Positions 1-10,022 are shown, counted from the first letter of the stretch. The stretch is 64,000 nucleotides of DNA from Mycobacterium sp. 852002-10029_SCH5224772 (GCF_001667315.1 NZ_LZHT01000103.1:1-64000); one strand, 5' to 3'. Notes: a model not told the origin generated them from the letters alone. Translations and numbers: made by a program.

Positions 1-338
1 TTGGTGTTGGGGCAGTCGTGGGCCATGGATACGACGTGGTTGCTGGCGTCTCTGATGCCGTCGAGGCCGGTGTCCCATTGCTCGGTGGCGGGGTAGTTGA
101 CGGGGTAGACGTCGAAGGAGCGGTCGCCCACGCGTTGGTGTAGCCCGTCGACGAAGGCTTGCCCGGTGGGGCCGACGCCGGGGGCTTCGCCGGTGCCGCG
201 GGCGAAGACGACTTGGACGTCGGGGCACTGGGCCGAAGCGGTGGGGATGAGGGAACCGGACACGGCCGAGGCGGCCATGCCCGATGCTGCGATAACTACT
301 GCTGGACCAAGCGAACGAACGATGCGGCGCGCAAACAT
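1..338 (-). CDS. secreted cutinase-family esterase, N-terminal part
   Basis: The gene runs off the left edge, so only about the first 112 residues are present. An ATG at 338 opens a signal peptide of about 36 residues: arginines near the start (MFARRIVRS), an Ala/Val-rich core and a likely cut after PTASA. The mature part starts QCPDVQVVFARGTGEAPG, the typical start of mycobacterial cutinase-like proteins (Culp family), in which the first Cys forms a disulfide and the RGT segment lies near the oxyanion region. The GYSQG serine motif, Asp and His would lie outside the window and cannot be checked. Family members are exported serine esterases/lipases. Which Culp paralogue this is cannot be decided. 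Confidence 0.9.
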   Translation of the reverse strand, partial: MFARRIVRSLGPAVVIAASGMAASAVSGSLIPTASAQCPDVQVVFARGTGEAPGVGPTGQAFVDGLHQRVGDRSFDVYPVNYPATEQWDTGLDGIRDASNHVVSMAHDCPNT

Positions 339-636
339 GCCGCCATTGTGCCCATTCGACACGCGCGTTAAACACAGGAAACGCCGAAATTACTGTGTTC
401 TCATAAAAGAACCGCCGCCGATGGGGCGGAGTGAGATCGGTTGTGCGCGGCGCTCATCCGGTATGAACGCCCGGGCCCCTCGCGTCCCGCGCCTCATCGG
501 GATGGCCACGAGGCCGTCACGGCCGGGCCGGAGCGCGGCACCGGAACGCAATGTGGTCTGCTACTCGTAGTTACGAGGCGGGGCACGGTTGAGCAACAGC
601 CGCCCTCCGCAAGCGGCTCGAGTGAATGCGGCAGCG

Positions 637-1542
637 ATGTTGAACGCACTAGCGCAGGCCCTCAACGTGGTCCTCAACAAAGCGGGAGACCACGTGGCCA
701 ATCCGGCGCGGGTGTCGGATCCCGACAAGCTGCGCGCCGCCGCCTCCGGCAAGACCGCCTTGGTGACCGGCGCCTCCTACGGCATCGGCGAGGCGACCGC
801 GCGCAGTCTGGCCGCCGCCGGCGCGACCGTGCTGGTGGTCGCCCGTTCCAAGGACAGGCTCTGCGACCTGACGGCGTCGATCAACGCCGGCGGCGGACAC
901 GCGGTCGCCTACCCCGCCGACCTCACCGACGAATCCGCGGTGAGCGGCCTGGCCAAGCAGATCACCGACGAGCATGGTCCGCTCGACATCGTGGTGAGCA
1001 ACGCCGGCAAGTCATTGCGCCGCTCGCTGCATCACCAGTACCACCGGGCGCATGACTTCCAGCGCACCATCGATATCAACTACCTGGGGCCCGTCCGGCT
1101 GCTGCTGGGACTGCTGCCGGCCATGCGTGACAACGGCAGCGGGCACATCGTGAACGTGTCCAGCGTCGGCGTGCGGGTGGTGCCGGGTCCGCAATGGGGC
1201 GCCTATCAGGCATCCAAGGGGGCCTTCGACCGGTGGCTGCGCAGCGTGGCTCCGGAACTGCACGCGGACGGCATCGACGTCACCACCGTCTACTTCGCGC
1301 TGGTCCGTACCCGCATGATCGCGCCCACGCCCCTGCTGGGCCGGCTGCCCGGCCTGTCGCCGGACGAGGCCGCCGACGCCATCGCCAAAGCGGTCATCGA
1401 GCGGCCCCGCACCCTGGAACCGCCCTGGGTGCTGCCGGCCGAGTTGGCCTCGGTGCTGCTGGCCGGGCCGGCCGACTACGCCGCCCGGCTGTGGCATCGC
1501 CGGTTCTTCACCGATTCCGACGGGGCCCACCGTGACGAATGA
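637..1542 (+). CDS. short-chain dehydrogenase/reductase (SDR)
   Basis: A classical SDR of about 301 residues. The nucleotide-binding motif TGASYGIG lies near residues 44-51, followed by NAG in the middle strand, a serine before the catalytic YQASK motif and the usual helices. Family knowledge: an NAD(P)(H)-dependent oxidation or reduction of an alcohol/ketone. The C-terminal 60 residues are Pro/Leu-rich and may be membrane-associated. The ATG at 637 was chosen; a TTG at 589 in frame, with a GAGG-like sequence before it, would add 16 residues. Its stop overlaps the start of the downstream acyl-CoA ligase by 11 bp, so the two are probably translated together and share a lipid substrate. The roughly 300 bp upstream, back to the divergent cutinase, hold no gene I can support. 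Confidence 0.85.
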   Translation: MLNALAQALNVVLNKAGDHVANPARVSDPDKLRAAASGKTALVTGASYGIGEATARSLAAAGATVLVVARSKDRLCDLTASINAGGGHAVAYPADLTDESAVSGLAKQITDEHGPLDIVVSNAGKSLRRSLHHQYHRAHDFQRTIDINYLGPVRLLLGLLPAMRDNGSGHIVNVSSVGVRVVPGPQWGAYQASKGAFDRWLRSVAPELHADGIDVTTVYFALVRTRMIAPTPLLGRLPGLSPDEAADAIAKAVIERPRTLEPPWVLPAELASVLLAGPADYAARLWHRRFFTDSDGAHRDE

Positions 1543-3106
1543 CCGCGTGGCCGCCACCACCGCCCGGGCGCTGCTGCTCTCCGGACTGCTCACTCCGCCA
1601 TCGCCGCTGGCGGGCCTGCGGCTTCTTCGCGAGGCGCACCGCGGCGGCACCAACCCCTACACGCTGTTGGCGGTCACGACGGCCCGCTGGCCCGGCCGGA
1701 CGGCGATCATCGACGACGACGGCGCCCTGAGTTACCGCCGGCTGCAACGCGAAACCGAGTCACTGGCGCGGCGGTTGTCCGGCGACGGAGTTGCCCCCGG
1801 CCACGCGGTCGGGGTTATGTGCCGCAACGGCCGCGGTTTCGTCGCGGGCATTTTCGCCGCCGCGCTCCTGGGCGCCGACGTCGTCCCGATCAGCACGGAG
1901 TTCCGCAGCGACGCCCTCGCCGCGGCCGTGCGAGCCCACCGCATCTCAACGATGGTCGCCGACAACGAATTCACCGAGCGGATCCGGGCCGCCGACGCAT
2001 CGGTCGTCACGGTCGATCCGGCGACGGTCTCCGCCGAGGAGGGCGCTCGGCGACCGCGCGTGGCCGCGCCGGGGCGGATCGTACTGCTGACGTCGGGCAC
2101 CACCGGCAAACCCAAAGGGGTGCCGCGCGCACCGGAGATGCGGTCCGCGGTGGGCGTCTGGGTGACGATCCTCGACCGCACCCGGCTGCGCACCGGGTCG
2201 CGAATCTCGGTGGCGATGCCGATGTTTCACGGGCTCGGGCTTGGCATGCTGATGCTGACGGTCGCGCTCGGCGGCACGGTGCTCACGCACCGTCAGTTCG
2301 ACGCCGAAGCCGCGCTCGCCCAGGCGTCGCTGCACCGCGCCGACGCCTTCACCGCGGTGCCGGTCGTGCTCGCGCGCATCCTCGACCTGCCCGAGCGGGT
2401 GCGGGCGCGAAACCCGGTGCCGCACCTGCGCGTGGTGATGTCCAGCGGCGACCGCCTCGACCCGACGCTGGGGCAGCGGTTCATGGACGCCTACGGGGAC
2501 ATCCTCTACAACGGCTACGGTTCCACCGAGGTCGGCATCGGTTCTCTGGCAACGCCGGCGGACCTGCGTGAGGCGCCCGAAACCGTCGGAAAACCGGTCG
2601 CGGGCTGCCCGGTGCGGATTCTCAACAAGAGCGACCGAGCGGTGGGGCCGCGGGTGACCGGACGCATCTTCGTCGGCGGCGACTTGGCGGGAAGGGGCTA
2701 TACCGACGGCTCGGCCGCAGAGGCGAAGGCTGTCGTCAACGGCATGACCGGCACCGGCGACATGGGCTACCTCGACAACTCGGGCCGGCTCTTCATCGTC
2801 GGCCGCGAAGACGACATGATCATCTCCGGCGGCGAGAACGTCTATCCGCGGGCGGTCGAAAACGCGCTCGCCCAGCACCCCGCCATCGCCGAGAACGTGG
2901 TCATCGGCGTGCCCGACGAACGGTTCGGCCAGCGGTTGGCGGCGTTCGTGGTGGCGCAGCCGGGCAGCGACATCGACGTGCCGGAGCTCCGGGAGTACTT
3001 GAAGAGCCGCGTCTCGCGCTTCGAACAGCCCCGCGACATCAATGTCGTGAACAGCATTCCGCGCAACCCCACCGGCAAGGTGCTGCGCAAGGAACTGTCC
3101 GGCTGA
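1532..3106 (+). CDS. acyl-CoA/acyl-AMP ligase (FadD-like, ANL superfamily)
   Basis: A 524-residue adenylate-forming enzyme starting at a GTG. The ATP-binding P-loop motif LLTSGTTGKPKGVP, the adenine motif YGSTEVG, the hinge region TGDMGYLDNSGRLFIVGREDD, the ISGGENVYPR motif and the catalytic lysine in PTGKVLRKEL near the C-terminus are all present, so it should be active. The expected reaction is ATP-dependent activation of a fatty or other carboxylic acid to the acyl-CoA. It overlaps the preceding SDR by 11 bp and converges on ctpI with a 22-bp gap. The substrate cannot be read from sequence; specific FadD numbering is not assigned. Confidence 0.9.
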   Translation: MTNDRVAATTARALLLSGLLTPPSPLAGLRLLREAHRGGTNPYTLLAVTTARWPGRTAIIDDDGALSYRRLQRETESLARRLSGDGVAPGHAVGVMCRNGRGFVAGIFAAALLGADVVPISTEFRSDALAAAVRAHRISTMVADNEFTERIRAADASVVTVDPATVSAEEGARRPRVAAPGRIVLLTSGTTGKPKGVPRAPEMRSAVGVWVTILDRTRLRTGSRISVAMPMFHGLGLGMLMLTVALGGTVLTHRQFDAEAALAQASLHRADAFTAVPVVLARILDLPERVRARNPVPHLRVVMSSGDRLDPTLGQRFMDAYGDILYNGYGSTEVGIGSLATPADLREAPETVGKPVAGCPVRILNKSDRAVGPRVTGRIFVGGDLAGRGYTDGSAAEAKAVVNGMTGTGDMGYLDNSGRLFIVGREDDMIISGGENVYPRAVENALAQHPAIAENVVIGVPDERFGQRLAAFVVAQPGSDIDVPELREYLKSRVSRFEQPRDINVVNSIPRNPTGKVLRKELSG

Positions 3107-3128
3107 ACACGATTCGTCCGGCCAGGGC

Positions 3129-6100
3129 TCACTGTTCGCCGGGCTCCAAGGCGGCGACCTGCTGGGCCAGCCAGTTGGGCGCCAGCGCCGAGATCGCGGT
3201 GGCGCCCGCGGTGGAGCCCAGCACGCCCGACCAGGCGACCGGTCCCAGCGGCGTGCACCCGAAGAACTGGCTGAGCACCGGCGTCTGCACGATGCCGACC
3301 AGCACACCGGCGCTGCCCAGCGCGGTCGCCACCACCAGCGGACTGTGCCGACGGGTCAGCAGCGTCTGCGCCAGCTGCGTCGTGACCAGTGCGGTCAAAC
3401 CCATTGTCGCCGTGCGGCGTTCGGTCCCCGGCGTCCACCGCCCGATAGCCCAGGCCGCCGTCGCCCCGGCCGCGGTCACGGCGCCGCGGGTGACGATCTG
3501 ACGCATCAGGGGGGCGTCGAGGGAAGGCGTGGGACCGGTCAGCAGCGCGCGGCGGTGCTGTCGGCGCGCCTCTTCGGCCTCCTCGGCGGATTCGTACTCG
3601 GCTTCGTCGGGTTCGACGTATTGCGACGTGACCGCGACCGCGAGCGCGGGGAACATGTCGGTGAGCAGGTTGACCAACAGCAGCTGACGGGTGCCCACCG
3701 GCGCGCGGCCGGCGCCGAAGGCGGTGCCGATGATGGTGAACAGGACTTCGCCCACGTTGCCGCCGACCAGAATGGTGACGGCGTCCCGGACGCCGGCCCA
3801 CATGCTGCGCCCTTCGACCAGTGCGTCCATCAGCACGCCCAAGTCCTCGTCGGTCAAGACGATGTCGGCGGCGCCGCGCGCGGCCGACGAACCGCGCCCA
3901 CTCACCCCGATCCCCACGTCGGCGATCCGGATCGCGGCGGCGTCGTTGGCGCCGTCGCCGACCATCGCTGTCACTCGCCCGCAGCGCTGCAGGGCGGCCA
4001 CGATCTGCACCTTCTGCTCCGGGCTGACGCGCGCGAAGACCGGCACATCGGCCACCATCTTGGCGCACGCGTCCTCGTCGAGCCCGGCGAGTTCGGCGCC
4101 GGTGATCACCTGCGCGTCCGCGGGCAGGCCCAGCTGTCGGGCGATCGCCCGTGCCGTGATCGGGTGGTCGCCGGTGATCAGCACGACGTCGCGGCCGGCG
4201 TCCGTGAGCGCTTCGATCAGCGGGCGCGCCGATGCGCGGGCGGTGTCGGCCAACCCGACATAGCCGAGCAGTTCGAGGTTCTCTGCGGCGGCATCCACGG
4301 CGTCGGCGTCGGTGTCGTCGTCGTCGGTGTCGTGCTTCCACCCGCGCTGGGCCACCGCGAGCACCCGCAGGCCTTGTTCGGCGAGACCACGGACGACGCT
4401 TTCGGCCCGCTCCTGGTCGGCCTGCGGGTCGGCGAACCGGCAGCGCGGCAGGATGACCTCGGGAGCCCCCTTGAGGATCAGCACCGGTGCCTCAGCGGGG
4501 TGCCCGTTGGCAACGCCGCCGTGGCCCAGGGCGCCGATCGCGGCGGCGAAGCCGCGACTGGACTCGAACGGCACCTCCGCGAGCATCGTCCAATCCGAAT
4601 CGCCATGGCCGTTCAGCGAATTCGCCGCGGTGAGGATCGCCTCGTCGGTGGCGTGGGCGTGGCCCTGGCCGTCCTGCGGCTGGGCGGAGGCCCGCGCGGC
4701 GGCCCGCAGCAGCCCCGCCGATTGCGGATCGGTCAGTGTGGGGAGCGGGTCGCGCGGGTCGGTCCCGACCGGCACGGCGCACACCACGCGCAGCCGGTTC
4801 TCGGTGAGCGTGCCGGTCTTGTCGAAACAGATGGTGTCGACGCGGCCCAACGCTTCGATGGTGCGCGGCGCACGAACGAGGGCGCCGCGGGCCGTCAGCC
4901 GCTGGGCGGCCGAGAGCTGGGAGAGGGTGGCCACCAGGGGCAACCCCTCCGGGACGGCGGCCACGGCGATCGCGACACCGTCGGCCACCGCCTGGCGCAG
5001 CGGCGCGCGGCGCAGCAACGCCAACCCCGACACCGCCGCGCCGCCGGCCAGCGTCAGGGGCAGCACCTTGCTGGTGAGTTCCCGCAGCCGTGCTTGCACC
5101 CCGGCCGCCGTTTCGACGTCGGCGACCGCCGAGATCGCGCGGTGCGCGGCGGTCCCGACCCCGGTGGCCACGACGATCGCCCGTGCGTGGCCGGCGACGA
5201 TGGTGCTGCCCTCGAAGAGCATGCTGGCGCGGTCGGGGTCGTTGACGGCGACGGGGTCCACCTGCTTGTCCACGGGAAGCGACTCGCCGGTGAGCAGGGA
5301 CTCGTCGACCTCGAGGTCCTCGGCCACCAGCAGGCGGGCGTCGGCCGGCACCACTTCGGGCGCCGCCAGATCGATGACGTCGCCGGGCCGCAGTGACTTC
5401 GCGGACACCGTCGCCGTGCGGGTGGCGTGCTGGGCGGCGTCGAGCCGGCGGCGCGTCGTCGCGACCGCCGGAACGACCACCCGGCGCACCAGCTGGTCCT
5501 GCTCCGCGAACAGCTCGGCGGCCGCGGACTCGGCCCGGAGCCGTTGCGCCCCACCGGTTATCGCGTTGACGGTCATGACGCCCGCGACCAAGAGGGCGTC
5601 GATGTTGCTGCCGACGATCGCCGACGCCGCCGCCCCGACGGCGAGGATGGGGGTCAGCGGATCGGCGAGTTCGGTCCGGGTGGCCGACGCCAGCCGGGCC
5701 ATGTTGTGTAGCGGCGTGCGCAAAGGCGCCAAGGCCGGGCTGTAGGACAGGTCGTCGAGACGGCGCCGCCACGATGGCTCGGTCTCGACGGCCAGCGGCC
5801 GCGCACCGCCGGCGAGCCGCGAATAGACGATCTCGGGTTCCAGCGCGTGCCAGGCGGTCAGCGGTTGGGGGGTGGGATCGGGCAGTCGGAGCACCCGGGT
5901 GGCCGAAAGCGTTCCCGCCACCAGGGCCGTGGCCGCGGCGGCGTTGACCGGGTTGAGCCAGCGCCGAAAGCTCACCGGGTTGGTGGTTTTTTCTTGCTCA
6001 CCGGTGACCAGCAGCAGCCCGGCCAGCGTCGTGCCACCCTGGGCGAGGTGCACCGCCGATTCGCTGGCCGATCGGGCCACCGGGATCGCCGACAGGATCC

Positions 6101-7964
6101 GCACCGCGTCGGCCAGGTCGGTGCCGGTGATGATGTCCGCGGTCCATGCCGTGGCGGCACGCGGATCATCAAGCGCCACACCAACATCGGCGATCGCGAG
6201 GGCGGCCAGGGTGTCGGTGGATGCGAAGTCCCGGTGGAGCGCGGTGATCAGCAGCACCGGTCCGCGATCGGCTCGCAGTTCACGGACCACGTTCAACAGC
6301 GGGGTGCCGGGCGGGTGCGTCGCACCGACGCTGGCGGTGAGGTCCTCGGTGCCGGCGACGTGGCGCAGGACCACTCGGGCGCCCGTGCGGTGTGCGGTCT
6401 GGAAGAGAGGAATCGCGTAGGGGTCGACCTCCCAGCCGACGTCGACGCTGCCCACGCATTCGCCGTCGACCATCAGGTCGGCGCTTTCCAGGCCTTGCGC
6501 GGGCGTGGCCGATGGTCCTTGGGTCCGAACCCATTTCAGCCGTGCGCCGGTCGCCGGCAACTCGTCCGGGTCGGGCTCGGGCGCCTCTTCACCGTGCAGC
6601 AGCGCGTCGGCGACCTCGTAGACGCGGTCATGGTCCCAGCCGGGCGCGTCGCCGCGGACGCGCAGGACGGCCCGGTGATCGCCGCGCAGCGCGGCGCCGT
6701 CGATGACGACGACCTTCACCCGATCCAGGCGGCGCAGCGCGCCCGGGTCGAGAACCAGTTGCCCGGAATTGGCGAGTCCGCGACCCAGGATCGCCGCGAA
6801 CGCCTGCCGGCCCATGTGCGCGGCCCGCGGCACCCCGGCTTCGATGGCGGCGGCCGCGTCGTCGGTGCCGCCGCCGGCCACCAGCGCGCTCACCGCGGCG
6901 ATCAACGAGCCGTTCGCCGCGGAATCGACGTAGCTTTCCACCGGCCCGGCCATCGAACCCTTCGCCTTGTCCATCGCCGCGTCGATGGTCCCCCCGACCA
7001 CGACGTGGGAAGCCTCGCCGGCGGCCGCGGCCGCCCAGCTGTGCCGGGGCACCTCCGAGTTGGCGGACGAGATGACCGGGACCACCGGGGCCTGCGGCCG
7101 CTGGGGCGAGGCCAGGTGGGGTTCCCGGTCCCGCCACACCCGGCGGTGCGCCGCGGCCTCGGAGATTTGCAGGGTGCGCTGCGTCAGATCGAGCATCGGT
7201 GTGCCGAGCGACTGGGTCAGGCCGTGGGCGGTGGCCGTCGTCGCGGCCAGCGCGATGTCGGTGCCCACCCGGCCCAGTCGCGCTTCGAGGATCGAGACCA
7301 TGCGCGGTTGATGGTTGATCAGCGCGGCCGCGGCCCGGGTGGTTTGCGGCGCGGCGGGCAGTCGGGTCACCCATCCGGTGACCGCGGCGCCCATCGCGAC
7401 CAGATCCATTGCCGCCGCCGTGAGGGGCACCAGGATCGCCAGCGGGTTGCCCGGGTCGGCGAAGGGCGCGGACGGCGTTGCCGACTCCGACTTCGACCAG
7501 GTGATGTCGGAAGCGATGGACGCGACCGTCGACCGCACCTCGTCCAGGACGGCGTCGTGGTCCGCGTCGTCGCAGAGTTCGACCACCAACCGGCCCAGCG
7601 AACCCTCGACGTGCGCCTTGGCGACGCCCGGGATTCTGCGCACCGGCTCCTCGACGGCGGGCGCGTACTCGTGCCAGCGGGGGAACGGCAGCAATGGGTC
7701 CAGGTCCAGGTGCACCCGCTGCCCGCTGTGCCAGCGCACCGGCGGCACGATCGGGGCGCCGTCGCCGGAGTTGTCCAACCCGATTGCTCGGCCTGTCGTT
7801 TGAGCCACCGACTGGATGACGGGGCCGGCCAGCTCGGTGACGGGGCTGGCTAATGTCTGCAGCGCTCCGGCGGCCCCGGCCGCGGTCGATACGCCGGCCC
7901 GTACCACCTGTGCGGCGCTGCCGGCCACACCAGCGACGACGCTGGAAACGCCGGGAATCTTCAC
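3129..7964 (-). CDS. ctpI: giant cation-transporting P-type ATPase CtpI
   Basis: A 1611-residue protein starting at GTG, almost the size of M. tuberculosis CtpI (about 1630), twice a normal P-type ATPase. The first ~700 residues are an Ala/Val-rich region that includes an HMA-like stretch (residues ~80-170) and a degenerate region. The C-terminal half is a complete P-type ATPase: TGES around residue 892, the phosphorylated aspartate in ICFDKTGTLTE at residue 1048, and MVGDGANDAAAI near 1335, with hydrophobic pairs before and after. It should pump an ion across the cytoplasmic membrane using ATP. The ion is not established; the C-terminal half resembles P2-type pumps more than heavy-metal P1B pumps. 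A candidate operator lies 42-66 bp upstream. Confidence 0.93.
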   Translation of the reverse strand: MKIPGVSSVVAGVAGSAAQVVRAGVSTAAGAAGALQTLASPVTELAGPVIQSVAQTTGRAIGLDNSGDGAPIVPPVRWHSGQRVHLDLDPLLPFPRWHEYAPAVEEPVRRIPGVAKAHVEGSLGRLVVELCDDADHDAVLDEVRSTVASIASDITWSKSESATPSAPFADPGNPLAILVPLTAAAMDLVAMGAAVTGWVTRLPAAPQTTRAAAALINHQPRMVSILEARLGRVGTDIALAATTATAHGLTQSLGTPMLDLTQRTLQISEAAAHRRVWRDREPHLASPQRPQAPVVPVISSANSEVPRHSWAAAAAGEASHVVVGGTIDAAMDKAKGSMAGPVESYVDSAANGSLIAAVSALVAGGGTDDAAAAIEAGVPRAAHMGRQAFAAILGRGLANSGQLVLDPGALRRLDRVKVVVIDGAALRGDHRAVLRVRGDAPGWDHDRVYEVADALLHGEEAPEPDPDELPATGARLKWVRTQGPSATPAQGLESADLMVDGECVGSVDVGWEVDPYAIPLFQTAHRTGARVVLRHVAGTEDLTASVGATHPPGTPLLNVVRELRADRGPVLLITALHRDFASTDTLAALAIADVGVALDDPRAATAWTADIITGTDLADAVRILSAIPVARSASESAVHLAQGGTTLAGLLLVTGEQEKTTNPVSFRRWLNPVNAAAATALVAGTLSATRVLRLPDPTPQPLTAWHALEPEIVYSRLAGGARPLAVETEPSWRRRLDDLSYSPALAPLRTPLHNMARLASATRTELADPLTPILAVGAAASAIVGSNIDALLVAGVMTVNAITGGAQRLRAESAAAELFAEQDQLVRRVVVPAVATTRRRLDAAQHATRTATVSAKSLRPGDVIDLAAPEVVPADARLLVAEDLEVDESLLTGESLPVDKQVDPVAVNDPDRASMLFEGSTIVAGHARAIVVATGVGTAAHRAISAVADVETAAGVQARLRELTSKVLPLTLAGGAAVSGLALLRRAPLRQAVADGVAIAVAAVPEGLPLVATLSQLSAAQRLTARGALVRAPRTIEALGRVDTICFDKTGTLTENRLRVVCAVPVGTDPRDPLPTLTDPQSAGLLRAAARASAQPQDGQGHAHATDEAILTAANSLNGHGDSDWTMLAEVPFESSRGFAAAIGALGHGGVANGHPAEAPVLILKGAPEVILPRCRFADPQADQERAESVVRGLAEQGLRVLAVAQRGWKHDTDDDDTDADAVDAAAENLELLGYVGLADTARASARPLIEALTDAGRDVVLITGDHPITARAIARQLGLPADAQVITGAELAGLDEDACAKMVADVPVFARVSPEQKVQIVAALQRCGRVTAMVGDGANDAAAIRIADVGIGVSGRGSSAARGAADIVLTDEDLGVLMDALVEGRSMWAGVRDAVTILVGGNVGEVLFTIIGTAFGAGRAPVGTRQLLLVNLLTDMFPALAVAVTSQYVEPDEAEYESAEEAEEARRQHRRALLTGPTPSLDAPLMRQIVTRGAVTAAGATAAWAIGRWTPGTERRTATMGLTALVTTQLAQTLLTRRHSPLVVATALGSAGVLVGIVQTPVLSQFFGCTPLGPVAWSGVLGSTAGATAISALAPNWLAQQVAALEPGEQ

Positions 7965-8005
7965 TCGTCACCCTTCAATTACGTCTCCCGCGCCTAATGA
8001 TCCCG

Positions 8006-8030
8006 GCGTGTGAAGGACGTGTCCACACGC
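8006..8030. promoter_or_regulatory. inverted repeat upstream of ctpI
   Basis: Perfect 7-bp arms GCGTGTG and CACACGC separated by 11 bp, located 42-66 bp before the ctpI start codon. The size and position suit a dimeric repressor or activator site in the ctpI promoter, but no regulator is identified. Confidence 0.35.
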
Positions 8031-8124
8031 GGGGCGGGAAGGTAAACCGTGCGACGACACCCCTGGCGATGCAGGTCGGCTTCCCTAGATAGCAAGGGCT
8101 GCAATCACGTCCCTGGCAGAAACA

Positions 8125-9084
8125 TTACCGGCTCGAAGATAAACCAAACGCGCTGAACAAGCCGGGGTCGAGAAAGACCGTGATGCCGGCGATCCCGGCG
8201 CTGCCCGGGGTCAGGACGTGGATCGAATGGGCCCGCATCACTCGGTCGGCGGCGCGCCGGTACTCGGCGACGGCGGGTTGCGCGTTCGCGGCGGTCGGGA
8301 TCATGACGACATCGCCGGGCTGAGCCAGGGCGCGCCCGGCAAGGAACCGCAGCACCGTGTCCCGCCCGGCGAACCAGACTGGCAGAGGCGGCATTTCGAG
8401 CTTGACGTCCTCTTGCAGCAGCGAGGTCAGCGCCGCCATGTCCGCGTTTTCGAAGGCCGCGCAATACCGGTCGAGCAAGTCGCGCCGCCGGGCGTCGTCC
8501 GGCTCGGTCATGCGTTCCTCGGTGGGAGAAAGCTCGGCAAGGTGGGCCCGAGCGCGCTGCAGGGAGCTGTTGACCGCGGCGGGGGTGGTTTCCAACAGCT
8601 CGGCGACCTCGGCGGCGCTGAATTGCACGACGTCGCGCAGAATCAACACCGCGCGCTGGCGGGCGGGCAGCTCCTGAAGGGCGGTCATCACGGCCAGCCG
8701 CACGCTCTGCTTCGCGGTGACATCCTCTTCGGGCGTCCTGAACACCATGGCGTCCGGGATGGGCTCGAGCCACGCGTGCGCGCCGGCCTTCGCGTCCAGG
8801 TCGGCGTCCACGTCGATCGAGCCGTCCCCCAGCCCGGCCGGCAGCACGCGGCGGGCGCGGTTCTCCAGCGCACGCAGGCAGGCGGTCGTCGCGATCCGGT
8901 AGAGCCAGGTCTTCAACGCCGCGCGCTCCTCGAAGGCCGCATAACCGCGCCAGCCCCGTAGGTAGGTCTCCTGGACGAGGTCTTCGGCGTCGTGCACCGA
9001 GCCCAGCATGCGGTAGCAATGCGCGATCAGCTCGGCACGAAACGGTGCCGCCCGTTCGACGAACTCCTCCTGCGCCGGCACCAC
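8125..9084 (-). CDS. ECF sigma factor with C-terminal SnoaL-like domain (SigG type)
   Basis: 319 residues starting at GTG 9084 (a second GTG lies at 9081) after a purine-rich AGGAGAGG. The N-terminal sigma-2 region contains AHCYRMLGSVHDAEDLVQET, the standard core and -10 recognition helix; sigma-4 contains LPARQRAVLILRDVV and an HTH (AAEVAELLETTPAAVNSSL). The last ~120 residues form a SnoaL/NTF2-like domain with WFAGRDTVLRFL, as in SigG, SigJ and related ECF factors that carry a fused tail instead of a dedicated anti-sigma factor. It most resembles mycobacterial SigG (Rv0182c). It is divergent from the SDR/DUF899 pair, which is a possible target. No anti-sigma gene is adjacent. Confidence 0.88.
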   Translation of the reverse strand: MVPAQEEFVERAAPFRAELIAHCYRMLGSVHDAEDLVQETYLRGWRGYAAFEERAALKTWLYRIATTACLRALENRARRVLPAGLGDGSIDVDADLDAKAGAHAWLEPIPDAMVFRTPEEDVTAKQSVRLAVMTALQELPARQRAVLILRDVVQFSAAEVAELLETTPAAVNSSLQRARAHLAELSPTEERMTEPDDARRRDLLDRYCAAFENADMAALTSLLQEDVKLEMPPLPVWFAGRDTVLRFLAGRALAQPGDVVMIPTAANAQPAVAEYRRAADRVMRAHSIHVLTPGSAGIAGITVFLDPGLFSAFGLSSSR

Positions 9085-9240
9085 CCTCTCCTCTCGGCTG
9101 CGAGGTGAACCTACTCCTGTGTAGAGACATCCGGCCGTCGAAATTCATCGGTCCCCGAGCGATGAATCCGGCCGGCGCGCCGTATCTGAATAAGTGAAGG
9201 CGCGGCACGGCCGCAGTCCACCTGAGGAAGCGAGCACGAA

Positions 9241-10008
9241 ATGACCCACACCCCAAACCCCCGCCCCGACGGGCTCGTCGGCAGCACCGCAATCGTGACC
9301 GGGGCCGGCCGCGGATTCGGCCGCGCGATCGCCACCGCGCTGTCGACGGCCGGCGCCGAGGTCGTCGGCGTCGCGCGCACCCGATCACAACTCGAGGAGG
9401 TGCGCGCCGAGTTGGGCGACACCTTCACCCCGGTGGTGGCCGACGCGGCCGATCCGCACACGGCCGGCCGGCTCATCGACCGGTACCGGCCGCGCACCCT
9501 GGTGCTGTGCGCCGGGGTGACACCGCGGATGGCACCGCTGCAGGATCAGACCTGGGAGACGTTCAGTGAGAACTGGAATTCCGATGTCGCACAGGCGTTT
9601 CACTGGGTCCGCCACGCGCTGCGCCTCCCGCTGGCGCCGGGCAGCTCGGTGATCGCGATGTCCAGCGGAGCGGCCCTGGCCGGATCACCGCTGTCCGGTG
9701 GCTATGCCGGCGCGAAGGCGACCGTCAGGTTCATCTCCGGTTACGCCGCCACCGAATCGCACCGCGCCGGGCTGGGGATCGGCTTCACCGCCGTGCTGCC
9801 GCGGTTGACGCCGGCCACCGACCTGGGGGCGGTCGCCGTGACGGCCTATGCCGAGCGGCAAGGCGTCGACGTCGACACCTTCTTGCAGGCCGCCGGGCCC
9901 GCGCTCACCGCCGAACAGGTGGGCAAGTCGGTGCTCGAGCTCGCCGCCGGCGGCTCGGACCACGACGCTTATCTCCTGACCGCCGCCGGCCTCGCGCCGC
10001 TGACCTGA
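9241..10008 (+). CDS. short-chain dehydrogenase/reductase (SDR)
   Basis: 255 residues with TGAGRGFG at the cofactor site, an altered NAG region (CAGVTPR), the catalytic serine in AMSSGAALAG and tyrosine/lysine in GGYAGAKAT. It keeps the SDR catalytic set, so it is probably a functional NAD(P)-dependent oxidoreductase of unknown substrate. The start ATG has GAGGAAG upstream. It precedes the DUF899 gene by 14 bp, same strand, so they are likely co-transcribed, and it is divergent from the ECF sigma gene with 156 bp between them, where promoters for both must lie. Confidence 0.88.
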   Translation: MTHTPNPRPDGLVGSTAIVTGAGRGFGRAIATALSTAGAEVVGVARTRSQLEEVRAELGDTFTPVVADAADPHTAGRLIDRYRPRTLVLCAGVTPRMAPLQDQTWETFSENWNSDVAQAFHWVRHALRLPLAPGSSVIAMSSGAALAGSPLSGGYAGAKATVRFISGYAATESHRAGLGIGFTAVLPRLTPATDLGAVAVTAYAERQGVDVDTFLQAAGPALTAEQVGKSVLELAAGGSDHDAYLLTAAGLAPLT

Positions 10009-10022
10009 GAAGGCGGATCGCG

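Noticed and set aside
2842-4341. Long minus-strand frame rich in Arg across the end of the FadD gene and ctpI
   Set aside because: It is an out-of-frame read of two well-supported genes, with the Arg/Gly-rich composition typical of shadow frames in GC-rich DNA.
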